Shown piece after piece: positions 33,469 through 42,328 of a DNA stretch of 64,000 nt. The notes beneath the pieces are model-generated. The model ran no database searches and was not told where the DNA came from. It saw only the letters and a list, made by a program, of their open reading frames with translations. The stretch spans positions 124,001 to 188,000 of the forward strand of contig NZ_SACT01000004.1 in NCBI RefSeq assembly GCF_004016515.1, read 5' to 3'. Source of the DNA: Rubrivivax albus. Lineage in GTDB: Bacteria; Pseudomonadota; Gammaproteobacteria; Burkholderiales; Burkholderiaceae_C. The position numbers and the translations under genes are program-made. The stretch's first letter is position 1. The number at the start of each line of letters is the position of its first letter.

Positions 33469-34476
33469 CTAGGCGTGCGGTGCGTCGGCGAAGAAGGTCT
33501 CGCGCACGGCCGCCGGCAGCTGCGGCCCGTCGGCCGTGGAGGTGCGGTGCGCGCGTTCCAGCAGGTGCCAGAAGTAGCGGTAGCTGGCCCGGTCGTGAAG
33601 CACGTCACGGTGGCGGATGGGGGCCCACTGCGCACTCTGCGCCGCGAGCAGGATCTCCACCGCCAGGTCCACCTCCGCCGTGGTCGGCGAGAAGGCCTCG
33701 ACGATGGTTTCGACCTGTGACGGGTGAATGCTCCACATGCGGGTGTAACCGAATTCGCGCGCGGCCCGCGTGGCGGCGGCCTGCAGCGCGGCGGCGTGCT
33801 TGAACTCGGTGACCACGCAGTGCGATGGCACCTTGCCGTGCGCATGGCAGGCGGCGGCGATCTCCAGCTTGGCGCGCACGACCAGCGGGTGTTCGAATTG
33901 CCCGGGCACGCCCATCGCGGACAGCGGCACCGCGCCACGGTGTGCCGAGACGAAGTCCATCAGGCCGAAGGACAGCGACTCGATGCGCGGCACGGCGGCG
34001 ATGGCCATCACCTCGCGCAGCGCGCCATGCGTCTCCACCAACGCATGCAGCGGGATGCCGTGGCCGCCGGCGGCGTCGATGGCATGGATGGCGCGCTCCA
34101 CGTCCTCCACGCCTCCGGGCTTGGGCAGCATCAGGTAGGCCGGTGGCTTGCCGGCGCGCAGCACGGTGCGCAGCACCTCCGCGAAGCGCGGGTGGCCCAG
34201 CGGCAGCACGCGCACGCCGACACGGCCGAAGCGGTTGTCGGCGCTCTCCAGCAGCGTGGCGATCAGGCGCGCATGCTCCACCTCGGCACCCACTGGCGCA
34301 CCGTCCTCGTTGTCCAGCGTGACGTCGAACACCGGGCCGAGCCGGGCCTGCAACTGCAGGCTCTTGCGCATGCGTTCCTCGACGCCGGCGTAGTGGTCGC
34401 AGACGGGCAGGGCGGGCGCGGACGGCTCGCCAGGATCGAACAGGGCCTGACGCGGGTGCAGGGCGGGCGTGGTCAT
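33469..34476 (-). CDS. HpcH/HpaI aldolase / CoA-ester lyase (malyl-CoA lyase-like)
   Basis: A 335-residue TIM-barrel lyase of the CitE/malyl-CoA lyase group, which cleaves or forms (3S)-malyl-CoA-type esters. Signs are VFDVTLDNEDGAPVG with acidic metal ligands, AYLMLPKPGGVEDVERAI, HALVETHGALREV with the catalytic Glu region and RMWSIHPSQVETIVEAFSP near the C-terminus. GGAGG lies 9 bases before the ATG. It sits next to malate dehydrogenase and the sdh/gltA block, the usual betaproteobacterial neighbourhood, so it probably works with malate, glyoxylate and acetyl-CoA. Confidence 0.85.
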   Translation of the reverse strand: MTTPALHPRQALFDPGEPSAPALPVCDHYAGVEERMRKSLQLQARLGPVFDVTLDNEDGAPVGAEVEHARLIATLLESADNRFGRVGVRVLPLGHPRFAEVLRTVLRAGKPPAYLMLPKPGGVEDVERAIHAIDAAGGHGIPLHALVETHGALREVMAIAAVPRIESLSFGLMDFVSAHRGAVPLSAMGVPGQFEHPLVVRAKLEIAAACHAHGKVPSHCVVTEFKHAAALQAAATRAAREFGYTRMWSIHPSQVETIVEAFSPTTAEVDLAVEILLAAQSAQWAPIRHRDVLHDRASYRYFWHLLERAHRTSTADGPQLPAAVRETFFADAPHA

Positions 34477-34531
34477 GACTCGGGGCCTCCAGAGCCCCGA
34501 GGGTAGCGCCAAAGCGCCGCCGTCCGGCGTG

Positions 34532-34933
34532 TCAGCGCAACGTCGTGTCGGCGCCCCGCACGGCCACCGTGACGCGGCGGTTCTCGATCACGCGCAGACT
34601 GTCCAGGCCCGGGTCGAAAGCGACCTCCAGACGGCCGTCCGGGCTGGCGAAGCGGTGCTCGCCCACCGGCTCCACGGTGCGCGCCCAGCCACCGTCGAAG
34701 GCCACCATCAGGTGCAGGCCGGGGCGCATCACGCGCAGCGTGCGGCCATCGCCGAGGGCGAAGTCGCCAGTCATCGCGCTGAACGTGGCCGAGTCCGGCA
34801 AGGCGACGCGGGGGGTGGTGATCTCCACCTGCATCGGTTCGGCGGCCTGCGCGGCCAGGGGCAGGACGGCCAGGGGCGAAACAGCCAGGGCCACCACGGT
34901 GGCGGTGAGGATGCGGAGAGCAGGGCGTGACAT
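34532..34933 (-). CDS. small exported protein, unknown function
   Basis: A 133-residue protein with a signal peptide (LRILTATVVALAVSPLAVLP, cut near AQA-AEP). The mature part is beta-rich and soluble (PDSATFSAMTGDFALGDGRT, RFASPDGRLEVAFDPGLDSL) and ends in DTTLR. No family is recognised. GAGGT lies a few bases upstream of the ATG. It lies downstream of the mdh terminator repeats and 55 bp upstream of the CoA-ester lyase, so it is probably the first gene of that shorter transcript. Confidence 0.65.
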   Translation of the reverse strand: MSRPALRILTATVVALAVSPLAVLPLAAQAAEPMQVEITTPRVALPDSATFSAMTGDFALGDGRTLRVMRPGLHLMVAFDGGWARTVEPVGEHRFASPDGRLEVAFDPGLDSLRVIENRRVTVAVRGADTTLR

Positions 34934-35105
34934 GGTGACCTCGTCGGCGGGTGGATGACGAGGCCAGTGGGCCGTAGCGACGGTGTTTTCGTCTGCAGGC
35001 AGGCGACGGGCCCGCGGCTGGCGTCGCTGGGCCGCCGTGCCTGCCGATGAATGGCAATGGCCTGTGCCAGCCCGCCGCAATGGCACTTCCGATGCCACAA
35101 GCGAC

Positions 35106-35158
35106 AACGCCGGCACGAGTCCGGCGTCTCCAGCAAAACGCCGGCACGAGTCCGGCGT
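35106..35158 (-). terminator. tandem identical hairpins downstream of mdh
   Basis: Two identical 22-base units (35106-35127 and 35137-35158), 31 bases apart. Each folds into a 7-bp stem (ACGCCGG / CCGGCGT) with a 7-base loop. In the direction of mdh the first hairpin is followed by TTTT, so it looks like an intrinsic terminator, and the second is a back-up copy. They begin 22 bp beyond the mdh stop. The exact duplication also suggests a REP-like mobile hairpin. Confidence 0.6.
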
Positions 35159-35179
35159 GGGCATCGGATGCGCAGCGCG

Positions 35180-36166
35180 TTACAGCAGGTGCTTCACGCC
35201 GTCCTGCTCGCCCGTCAGCTCGGCCAGGGTCTTGTCGATGCAGGCCTGGCTGAACTCGTCGATCGGCAGGCCCTCGACGATCTTGTACTGGCCGCCTTCG
35301 GTGGTGACCGGGAAGCCGAACATCACGTCCTTGGGGATGCCGTATTCGCCGTTGCTGGGCACGCCCATGGTGACCCATTCGCCGTTGGTGCCCAGGGCCC
35401 AGTCGCGCATGTGGTCGATGGCGGCATTGGCGGCGCTGGCCGCCGAGCTCAGGCCGCGGGCCTCGATGATGGCCGCGCCGCGCTTGCCCACGGTGGGCAG
35501 GAACACGTCCTTGTTCCAGACCTGGTCGTTGATCATGTCCTTGACCGACGCGCCGTCGATGGTAGCGAAGCGGTAGTCGGCGTACATGGTCGGGCTGTGG
35601 TTGCCCCACACGGCCAGCTTGCGGATGCTGGCCACCGGCTTGCCGGTCTTGGCAGCGATCTGGCTTGCGGCGCGGTTGTGGTCCAGGCGCAGCATGGCGG
35701 TGAAGTTCTCGCGCTTGAGGTCCGGCGCGCTCTTCATCGCGATGTAGGCGTTGGTGTTGGCCGGGTTGCCCACGACCAGCACCTTCACGTCACGGCTGGC
35801 CACGGCGTTGAGCGCCTTGCCCTGGGCGGTGAAGATCTGCGCGTTGGCGGCCAGCAGGTCGGCACGCTCCATGCCGGGGCCGCGCGGGCGGGCGCCGACG
35901 AGCAGGGCGTAGTCGGTGTCCTTGAAGCCGGTCATCGGGTCGCCATGGGCTTCCATGCCGGCCAGCAGCGGGAAGGCGCAGTCCTCCAGTTCCATCATCA
36001 CGCCCTTGAGCGCCTTCTGGGCCTTCTCGTCCGGGATCTCCAGCAGCTGCAGGATCACCGGCTGGTCCTTGCCGAGCATTTCGCCGGAGGCGATGCGGAA
36101 CAGCAGGGCGTAACCGATCTGGCCGGCGGCACCGGTGACGGCCACGCGGACGGGCTTCTTGCTCAT
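35180..36166 (-). CDS. mdh: malate dehydrogenase (NAD)
   Basis: A 328-residue TCA-cycle enzyme converting malate and oxaloacetate. The NAD-binding motif [12 protein letters not shown] is at residues 11-22. [14 protein letters not shown] carries the substrate-binding arginines, LRLDHNRA the catalytic Asp and [13 protein letters not shown] the catalytic His. It is of the 330-residue betaproteobacterial type. AGGAG lies 6 bases before the ATG. It is divergent from a GntR/HutC regulator whose likely operator lies 91-108 bp upstream of the mdh start, and it ends at two terminator hairpins. Confidence 0.97.
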   Translation of the reverse strand: MSKKPVRVAVTGAAGQIGYALLFRIASGEMLGKDQPVILQLLEIPDEKAQKALKGVMMELEDCAFPLLAGMEAHGDPMTGFKDTDYALLVGARPRGPGMERADLLAANAQIFTAQGKALNAVASRDVKVLVVGNPANTNAYIAMKSAPDLKRENFTAMLRLDHNRAASQIAAKTGKPVASIRKLAVWGNHSPTMYADYRFATIDGASVKDMINDQVWNKDVFLPTVGKRGAAIIEARGLSSAASAANAAIDHMRDWALGTNGEWVTMGVPSNGEYGIPKDVMFGFPVTTEGGQYKIVEGLPIDEFSQACIDKTLAELTGEQDGVKHLL

Positions 36167-36256
36167 GGAGAACTCCTGGATCAAAGGTCCGGCCAGCGAC
36201 CGGGGTGGAGGATGGGGCAAACCCGCAATTCTACGCCGGCGGCTGACGCCACTCTT

Positions 36257-36274
36257 ATGTCTTATGCAAGACAT
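36257..36274. promoter_or_regulatory. perfect dyad, likely operator of the GntR/HutC regulator
   Basis: ATGTCTTATGCAAGACAT: two perfectly complementary 7-base arms around a 4-base centre. It is AT-rich in a GC-rich setting and lies midway between mdh (start 36166) and the divergent regulator gene (start 36318). Position and symmetry suit a dimeric GntR protein controlling both directions. Overlapping promoter elements are likely but not clear enough to place. Confidence 0.6.
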
Positions 36275-36317
36275 GCAGGCACAATAACGGCATGTCCCGT
36301 GTCCCGGCGCCCCGCCC

Positions 36318-37073
36318 ATGACCGACCTCGCCACGCGCGTCGTCGGTGCCGAGCCGACGCCGTCGTTCAGCCCGCTGTACCAGCAGATCAAGGGCCTGCT
36401 GCTGCGCAGCCTGCAGGGCGGCGAGTGGCGGCCGGGCGAGGCCATCCCCAGCGAGATGGAGCTCGCGGCGCGCTTCAAGGTCAGCCAGGGCACGGTGCGC
36501 AAGGCCATCGACGAACTCGCGGCCGACAACCTCGTCGTGCGCCGCCAGGGCAAGGGCACCTTCGTGGCCACGCACGCCGAGGAGCGCACGCAGTACCGCT
36601 TCCTTCGCCTGCAGCCCGACGATGCCGACGCCACCGCGCTGCGTCGTCGCCTGCTGGAGTGCCGTCGCCTGCGCGCGCCGGCCGACGTGGCGCGGGCGCT
36701 GGATCTGAAGGCTGGCGAGAGCGTGGTGCTCATCCGCCGTCTGCTGCTGCAGGGCGAGCAGCCTGTGGTGCTGGACGAGATCTGGCTGCCGGCGGCCCCG
36801 TTCAAGGGCCTGAGCGCCGAACGCCTCGCCGCCAACCGCGGGCCGATGTACGCCTACTTCGAAGCCGAGTACGGCGTGCACATGTCGCGCGCCGACGAGA
36901 AGATCCGCGCCGTGCCGGCCACCGGCGACGGTGCGCAGGCACTGGCGGTGCCCGAAGGCACGCCGCTGCTGTCCGTCGAGCGCCTGTCCTACACCTATGG
37001 CGACAAGCCGGTGGAACTGCGCCGCGGGCTCTATCGCACCGAGGCCCATCACTACCGCAACGTGCTCACCTGA
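36318..37073 (+). CDS. GntR family regulator, HutC subfamily
   Basis: A 251-residue repressor-type protein. The winged helix ([53 protein letters not shown]) occupies residues 18-86. A UTRA effector domain follows from about 100 ([40 protein letters not shown]). It stands between mdh and sdhCDAB and is divergent from mdh. The perfect dyad in the shared promoter region is its probable site. It probably tunes TCA-cycle genes to a small carboxylate; the ligand is not known. Confidence 0.92.
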   Translation: MTDLATRVVGAEPTPSFSPLYQQIKGLLLRSLQGGEWRPGEAIPSEMELAARFKVSQGTVRKAIDELAADNLVVRRQGKGTFVATHAEERTQYRFLRLQPDDADATALRRRLLECRRLRAPADVARALDLKAGESVVLIRRLLLQGEQPVVLDEIWLPAAPFKGLSAERLAANRGPMYAYFEAEYGVHMSRADEKIRAVPATGDGAQALAVPEGTPLLSVERLSYTYGDKPVELRRGLYRTEAHHYRNVLT

Positions 37074-37175
37074 TCGCCCGCGCCGAAGGCTCGCACGGCC
37101 TGCCAAGCACCGCGTAAGCCTGCGGCGTTGCAATAAACTCAGTTGGTTTCACATCCGGACAACCCCCAAAACAAC

Positions 37176-37613
37176 ATGGCCGAGTCCTCAACGAGAGTCG
37201 CCCCCGCCAATCGCCCGGGCCCCATGCGTCTGACCGACGCGCTGCAGTACCGCCTGCCGCTGGCGGGCGTGGTGTCCATCCTGCACCGTGCCAGCGGTGC
37301 GCTGATGCTGGTGCTGCTGCCGTTCGTGATCTGGATGTTCGACACCAGCGTCAGTTCCGAAGTGAGTTATGACGTCTTCGCCAGCGCCTTTTCGTCCGGG
37401 CTCGGCGTGTTCCCCGGCTGGTTCGTCAAGATCGTGGCCCTGGCGCTGATCTGGGCCTACCTGCACCACTTCATCGCCGGCGTGCGCCACCTGTACATGG
37501 ACGCCACGCACAGCGTCACCAAGGCGTTCGGCCACCAGTCGGCGGTGACGACCCTCGCGCTGTCGATCGTGCTGACCGTGGTGCTGGGCGCCAAGCTGTT
37601 CGGCCTGTTCTGA
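37176..37613 (+). CDS. sdhC: succinate dehydrogenase cytochrome b556 subunit
   Basis: A 145-residue membrane subunit of complex II. Three hydrophobic segments are present. SILHRASG includes a quinone-site Ser/Arg region and HHFIAGVRHLYMD the haem b ligand His. Start MAESSTRVAP at 37176. It opens the sdhCDAB-sdhE-gltA series and lies 102 bp after the GntR regulator gene. The promoter is probably in that gap (TAAACT at about 37134-37139 is a possible -10 box), but no good -35 is evident. Confidence 0.95.
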   Translation: MAESSTRVAPANRPGPMRLTDALQYRLPLAGVVSILHRASGALMLVLLPFVIWMFDTSVSSEVSYDVFASAFSSGLGVFPGWFVKIVALALIWAYLHHFIAGVRHLYMDATHSVTKAFGHQSAVTTLALSIVLTVVLGAKLFGLF

Positions 37614-37624
37614 GGATCACCACG

Positions 37625-37987
37625 ATGGCTGTCAACTACGGATCCAAGCGCATCGTCAGCGGTGCGCACTATGGCCTGCGCGACTGGCTGGTGCAGCGCG
37701 CCACGGCGGGCCTGATGGCGCTGTTCACGCTGGTCGTGATCGTGCAGGTGCTGATGCCCGGCCCGATGGGTTACGACAAGTGGGCCGGCATCTTCTCGGC
37801 CCAGTGGATGAAGGTGCTGACCTTCACCGTGATCATTGCGCTGGCCTGGCATGCCTGGGTCGGCACGCGCGACATCTGGATGGACTACGTCAAGTCGGCT
37901 GGCCTGCGCCTGGTGATGCAGGTGGCCACCATCGTCTGGCTCGTGGGCTGCGCCGGCTGGGCGGTCCAGGTGCTCTGGAGGCTGTAA
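37625..37987 (+). CDS. sdhD: succinate dehydrogenase membrane anchor subunit
   Basis: A 120-residue anchor of complex II with three membrane segments. The SdhD pattern GAHYGLRDWLVQRATAGL-like start is seen (GAHYGLRDWLVQRAT), and WHAWVGTRDIWMDYV carries the second haem/quinone-site residues. It lies 11 bp after sdhC and 5 bp before sdhA, consistent with a single operon. Confidence 0.94.
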   Translation: MAVNYGSKRIVSGAHYGLRDWLVQRATAGLMALFTLVVIVQVLMPGPMGYDKWAGIFSAQWMKVLTFTVIIALAWHAWVGTRDIWMDYVKSAGLRLVMQVATIVWLVGCAGWAVQVLWRL

Positions 37988-37992
37988 ACATC

Positions 37993-39798
37993 ATGGCACT
38001 GGCCAATCTCCCCCGTCGCAAGTTCGACGTCGTCATCGTCGGTGCCGGCGGCTCCGGCATGCGCGCGTCGCTGCAGCTGTCGCTCGCCGGCCTCAACGTG
38101 GCCGTGCTGTCCAAGGTCTTCCCGACCCGTTCGCACACCGTGGCCGCGCAGGGCGGCATCGGTGCCAGCCTGGGCAACATGTCCGAGGACAACTGGCACT
38201 ACCACTTCTACGACACCATCAAGGGCTCCGACTGGCTCGGTGACCAGGACGCCATCGAGTTCATGTGCCGCGAGGCGACCAAGGTCGTCTACGAGCTCGA
38301 GCACTTCGGCATGCCGTTCGACCGCAACCCGGACGGCACCATCTACCAGCGCCCGTTCGGTGGCCACACCGCCAACTACGGCGAAAAGCCGGTGCAGCGC
38401 GCCTGCGCCGCGGCCGACCGCACCGGCCACGCGATGCTGCACACGCTGTACCAGCGCAACGTGGCCGCGCGCACCAACTTCTTCGTCGAGTGGATGGCGC
38501 TGGACCTGATCCGCGACGCCGACGGCGACGTGCTGGGCGTCACCGCGCTCGAGATGGAGACCGGCGACGTCTACATCCTCGAGGCCAAGACCACGCTGCT
38601 GGCCACCGGCGGCGCCGGCCGCATCTATGCGGCCAGCACCAACGCCTTCATCAACACCGGCGACGGCCTGGGCATGGCGGCACGTGCCGGCATCCCGCTG
38701 GAGGACATGGAGTTCTGGCAGTTCCACCCCACCGGCGTGGCCGGCGCGGGCGTGCTGCTGACCGAGGGCTGCCGCGGCGAGGGCGCGATCCTGCGCAACG
38801 TCAACGGCGAGCGCTTCATGGAGCGCTACGCGCCCACGCTGAAGGACCTGGCGCCGCGCGACTTCGTCAGCCGCTGCATGGACCAGGAGATCAAGGAAGG
38901 GCGCGGCTGCGGTCCGAACAAGGACTACATCCACCTCGACATGACCCACCTGGGCGGCGACACCATCCTCAAGCGCCTGCCCAGCGTGTTCGAGATCGGC
39001 CACAACTTCGCCAACGTCGACATCACCAAGGAGCCGATCCCGGTGGTGCCGACCATCCACTACCAGATGGGTGGCATCCCCACCAACATCAATGGCCAGG
39101 CCGTGGTGCCGAAGGACGGCGACCACAACAGCGTGGTGAACGGCCTGTACGCGGTGGGCGAATGCTCTTGCGTCAGCGTGCACGGTGCCAACCGCCTGGG
39201 CACGAACTCGCTGCTGGACCTGCTGGTCTTCGGCCGTGCCGCCGGCAACCACATCGTCGACAGCTTCAAGCGCGCCGACAAGTCGCACAAGCCGCTGCCC
39301 AAGGATGCGGCCGACCGCACGCTGGAGCGCCTGGCGCGGCTGGACAGCAGCACCAGCGGCGAGTACGCGCAGAACGTGGCCAACGACATCCGCGCCACGA
39401 TGCAGCAGCACGCCGGCGTGTTCCGCACCCAGGCCAGCATGGACGAGGGCGTGGTCAAGGTGGCGGCGCTGCGCGAGCGCGTGGCCGGCATCACGCTGAA
39501 GGACAAGAGCAAGGTCTTCAACACCGCGCGCATCGAGGCGCTGGAGGTCGACAACCTGATCGAGGCCGCCCAGGCCACGATGGTGTCCGCCGCCGCGCGC
39601 CAGGAATGCCGTGGCGCCCACACCGTCAAGGACTACGAGCGCGGCGCCGACGACCCGGAGTTCCCGCTCGGCCGCAACGATGCCGTGTGGATGAAGCACA
39701 CGCTGTGGGATTCGGCCAGCAACAGCCTGTCGTACAAGCCGGTGAAGATGACGCCGCTGACGGTGGAATCCGTTCCGCCCAAGGTCCGCACGTTCTGA
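37993..39798 (+). CDS. sdhA: succinate dehydrogenase flavoprotein subunit
   Basis: A 601-residue FAD subunit of complex II that oxidises succinate to fumarate. The Rossmann motif [14 protein letters not shown] is at residues 13-26. [13 protein letters not shown] contains His48, the covalent FAD attachment site. [20 protein letters not shown] holds active-site residues, and [20 protein letters not shown] closes the FAD domain. It starts 5 bp after sdhD. Flavinylation would be helped by sdhE, encoded downstream in the same cluster. Confidence 0.98.
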   Translation: MALANLPRRKFDVVIVGAGGSGMRASLQLSLAGLNVAVLSKVFPTRSHTVAAQGGIGASLGNMSEDNWHYHFYDTIKGSDWLGDQDAIEFMCREATKVVYELEHFGMPFDRNPDGTIYQRPFGGHTANYGEKPVQRACAAADRTGHAMLHTLYQRNVAARTNFFVEWMALDLIRDADGDVLGVTALEMETGDVYILEAKTTLLATGGAGRIYAASTNAFINTGDGLGMAARAGIPLEDMEFWQFHPTGVAGAGVLLTEGCRGEGAILRNVNGERFMERYAPTLKDLAPRDFVSRCMDQEIKEGRGCGPNKDYIHLDMTHLGGDTILKRLPSVFEIGHNFANVDITKEPIPVVPTIHYQMGGIPTNINGQAVVPKDGDHNSVVNGLYAVGECSCVSVHGANRLGTNSLLDLLVFGRAAGNHIVDSFKRADKSHKPLPKDAADRTLERLARLDSSTSGEYAQNVANDIRATMQQHAGVFRTQASMDEGVVKVAALRERVAGITLKDKSKVFNTARIEALEVDNLIEAAQATMVSAAARQECRGAHTVKDYERGADDPEFPLGRNDAVWMKHTLWDSASNSLSYKPVKMTPLTVESVPPKVRTF

Positions 39799-39811
39799 GG
39801 TGTCCCGTCAC

Positions 39812-40516
39812 ATGACCAAGAAGACCTTCCAGATCTACCGCTTCGATCCCGACCAGGACCAGAAGCCCCGCATGCAGACCCTCGAGGTCGAACTCGATGG
39901 CACCGAACGCATGCTGCTCGACGCGCTGATGAAGCTCAAGGAGGTCGACCCGACCCTGAGCTTCCGCCGCAGCTGCCGCGAAGGCGTCTGCGGGTCGGAC
40001 GCGATGAACATCAACGGCAAGAACGGCCTGGCCTGCCTGACCAACCTGCGCACCCTTCCGGGCACCATCGTGCTCAAGCCGCTGCCGGGGCTGCCGGTGA
40101 TCCGCGACCTGATCGTGGACATGACGCAGTTCTTCAAGCAGTACCACTCGATCAAGCCGTACCTGGTCAACGACACGCCGCCGCCGGAGACCGAGCGCCT
40201 GCAGTCGCCCGAGGAGCGCGACGAGCTCAACGGCCTGTACGAGTGCATCCTGTGCGCCAGCTGCTCCACCAGCTGCCCGAGCTTCTGGTGGAACCCGGAC
40301 AAGTTCGTCGGCCCGGCCGGCCTGCTGCAGGCCTACCGCTTCATCGCCGACAGCCGCGACCAGGCCACCGCGGAGCGCCTCGACAACCTCGAGGACCCGT
40401 ACCGCCTGTTCCGCTGCCACACGATCATGAACTGCGTCGACGTCTGCCCCAAGGGCCTGAACCCCACCAAGGCGATCGGCAAGATCAAGGAGCTGATGGT
40501 CCGCCGGGCCGTCTGA
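39812..40516 (+). CDS. sdhB: succinate dehydrogenase iron-sulfur subunit
   Basis: A 234-residue iron-sulfur subunit. Three cluster motifs are seen in order: [15 protein letters not shown] and the later CLTNL Cys for [2Fe-2S], [16 protein letters not shown] for [4Fe-4S] and [17 protein letters not shown] for [3Fe-4S]. ATG at 39812 ([11 protein letters not shown]) is the family start; a GTG at 39800 would add four residues. It lies 13 bp after sdhA. Confidence 0.97.
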   Translation: MTKKTFQIYRFDPDQDQKPRMQTLEVELDGTERMLLDALMKLKEVDPTLSFRRSCREGVCGSDAMNINGKNGLACLTNLRTLPGTIVLKPLPGLPVIRDLIVDMTQFFKQYHSIKPYLVNDTPPPETERLQSPEERDELNGLYECILCASCSTSCPSFWWNPDKFVGPAGLLQAYRFIADSRDQATAERLDNLEDPYRLFRCHTIMNCVDVCPKGLNPTKAIGKIKELMVRRAV

Positions 40517-40529
40517 TCCACGCCCCCCG

Positions 40530-40820
40530 ATGGACACGCCACTCGACGAAAGATCGCTGAGCAAGCTCAGGTGGCGTTGCCGCAGGGGGCTGCTCGAGAA
40601 CGACCTGTTCGTCGAGCGCTTCTTCCGCCGAGTGGAAAGCGGGGGGGAGACGATAACCACACGACAGGCCGACGGGCTGATGGCCCTGATGGACCTGTCG
40701 GACAACGACCTGCTCGACCTGCTGCTCGCGCGCCGCGAGCCGCAGGACGAACTCGACCGGCCCGACGTGCGCGAGGTGCTGGCGCTGATGCGCCAGCCCG
40801 AGCCCCAACATCAAAGGTGA
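40530..40820 (+). CDS. sdhE: FAD assembly factor SdhE (YgfY)
   Basis: A 96-residue small helical protein that promotes covalent attachment of FAD to SdhA. The defining RGxxE motif is R19-G-L-L-E23 in [16 protein letters not shown]. The rest ([20 protein letters not shown]) fits the five-helix family. It lies 13 bp after sdhB and 7 bp before gltA, so the assembly factor is made with its client. Confidence 0.93.
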   Translation: MDTPLDERSLSKLRWRCRRGLLENDLFVERFFRRVESGGETITTRQADGLMALMDLSDNDLLDLLLARREPQDELDRPDVREVLALMRQPEPQHQR

Positions 40821-40827
40821 AGCCCGT

Positions 40828-42138
40828 ATGACCCCCTCCGACGTGAAAGCCACGCTCTCGTTCTCCGACGGCAGCCCGAGCATGGACCTGCCGATCTACA
40901 AGGGCACGATCGGCCCGGACGTCATCGACATCCGCAAGCTCTACGCGCAGACCGGCAAGTTCACCTACGACCCGGGCTTCCTGAGCACCGCCGCCTGCCA
41001 GTCGACCATCACCTACATCGACGGCGACAAGGGCGAACTGCTGTACCGCGGCTACCCGATCGAGCAGCTGGCCGAGCACTGCGACTTCATGGACGTGTGC
41101 TACCTGCTGCTCAACGGTGAACTGCCCAACGCGCAGCAGCAGAAGGACTTTGACCGCATGGTGACCGTGCACACCATGGTCAACGAGCAGATGCAGTTCT
41201 TCCTGCGCGGTTTCCGGCGCGACGCGCACCCGATGGCCATCATGACCGGCCTCGTGGGCGGCATGTCGGCCTTCTATCACGACAGCACCGACGTCCATAA
41301 CCCGAAGCACCGCGAGATCGCCGCGATCCGCCTGATCGCGAAGATGCCGACGCTGGTGTCGATGGCCTACAAGTACACCATCGGCCAGCCCTACATCTAC
41401 CCGAAGAACGACCTCACCTACACGGCGAACTTCATGCGCATGATGTTCGGCACGCCGTGCGAGGAGTACGAGCCCAACGACGTGCTGGTGCGCGCGATGG
41501 ACCGCATCTTCATCCTGCACGCCGACCACGAGCAGAACGCCAGCACGTCCACCGTGCGCCTGTGCGGCAGCTCCGGCACCAACCCGTTCGCCGCCATCGC
41601 CGCCGGCGTGGCCTGCCTGTGGGGCCCGGCGCACGGCGGCGCCAACGAGGCGGCGCTGAACATGCTCGAGGACATCCAGCGCAACGGCGGCGTCGAGAAG
41701 ATCGGCGAGTTCATCAAGCAGGTCAAGGACAAGAGCAGCAACGTCAAGCTGATGGGCTTCGGCCACCGGGTCTACAAGAACTACGACCCGCGTGCCAAGC
41801 TGATGCGCGAGACCTGCCACGAGGTGCTCAGCGAACTGGGCCTGCAGAACGACCCGCTGTTCAAGCTGGCGATGGCGCTGGAGAAGATCGCGCTGGAGGA
41901 CGAGTACTTCGTCGCCCGCAAGCTGTACCCGAACGTCGACTTCTACAGCGGCATCGTGCAGCGCGCCATCGGCATCCCGGTGCCGCTGTTCACCGCCATC
42001 TTCGCGCTCGCGCGCACGGTGGGCTGGATCGCCCAGCTCAACGAGATGATCGGCGACCCGGAGTACAAGATCGGCCGCCCGCGCCAGCTGTTCCACGGCT
42101 CCGAGCGTCGCGACGTCAAGCCGCTGGCCGAGCGCTGA
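40828..42138 (+). CDS. gltA: citrate synthase
   Basis: A 436-residue type II (large, hexameric) citrate synthase joining acetyl-CoA and oxaloacetate. Active-site elements: [20 protein letters not shown] with the first catalytic His, [15 protein letters not shown] with the second His, and the C-terminal Asp region [19 protein letters not shown]. It is the last gene of the sdhCDAB-sdhE-gltA series and is followed 39 bp later by a strong terminator. Confidence 0.98.
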   Translation: MTPSDVKATLSFSDGSPSMDLPIYKGTIGPDVIDIRKLYAQTGKFTYDPGFLSTAACQSTITYIDGDKGELLYRGYPIEQLAEHCDFMDVCYLLLNGELPNAQQQKDFDRMVTVHTMVNEQMQFFLRGFRRDAHPMAIMTGLVGGMSAFYHDSTDVHNPKHREIAAIRLIAKMPTLVSMAYKYTIGQPYIYPKNDLTYTANFMRMMFGTPCEEYEPNDVLVRAMDRIFILHADHEQNASTSTVRLCGSSGTNPFAAIAAGVACLWGPAHGGANEAALNMLEDIQRNGGVEKIGEFIKQVKDKSSNVKLMGFGHRVYKNYDPRAKLMRETCHEVLSELGLQNDPLFKLAMALEKIALEDEYFVARKLYPNVDFYSGIVQRAIGIPVPLFTAIFALARTVGWIAQLNEMIGDPEYKIGRPRQLFHGSERRDVKPLAER

Positions 42139-42177
42139 ACACGGGCGAAGCGACCCGGCAGGCGCCGGGCCCGACAT

Positions 42178-42209
42178 GCACAGGCCGCCTTCGGGCGGCC
42201 TGTGCCGTT
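42178..42209 (+). terminator. intrinsic terminator of the sdh-gltA operon
   Basis: A perfect 12-bp stem, GCACAGGCCGCC (42178-42189) and GGCGGCCTGTGC (42194-42205), closed by a TTCG tetraloop and followed by CGTTT. It lies 39 bp after the gltA stop. Confidence 0.85.
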
Positions 42210-42328
42210 TCCGGCGGTCACCGGTGTAAGGCCGGGCCCCGCGCCGCGACCGAATGTGTCGGCACGGGAATCCGCCGGGGCGGGCCGTGCGTATACGGTG
42301 CTGTCCTGAGCCACAATCCATCTCACTG

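Noticed and set aside
35106..35158. CRISPR-like direct repeats
   Set aside because: Only two units, the spacer is 9 bases, each unit is a strong hairpin and no cas gene is present.
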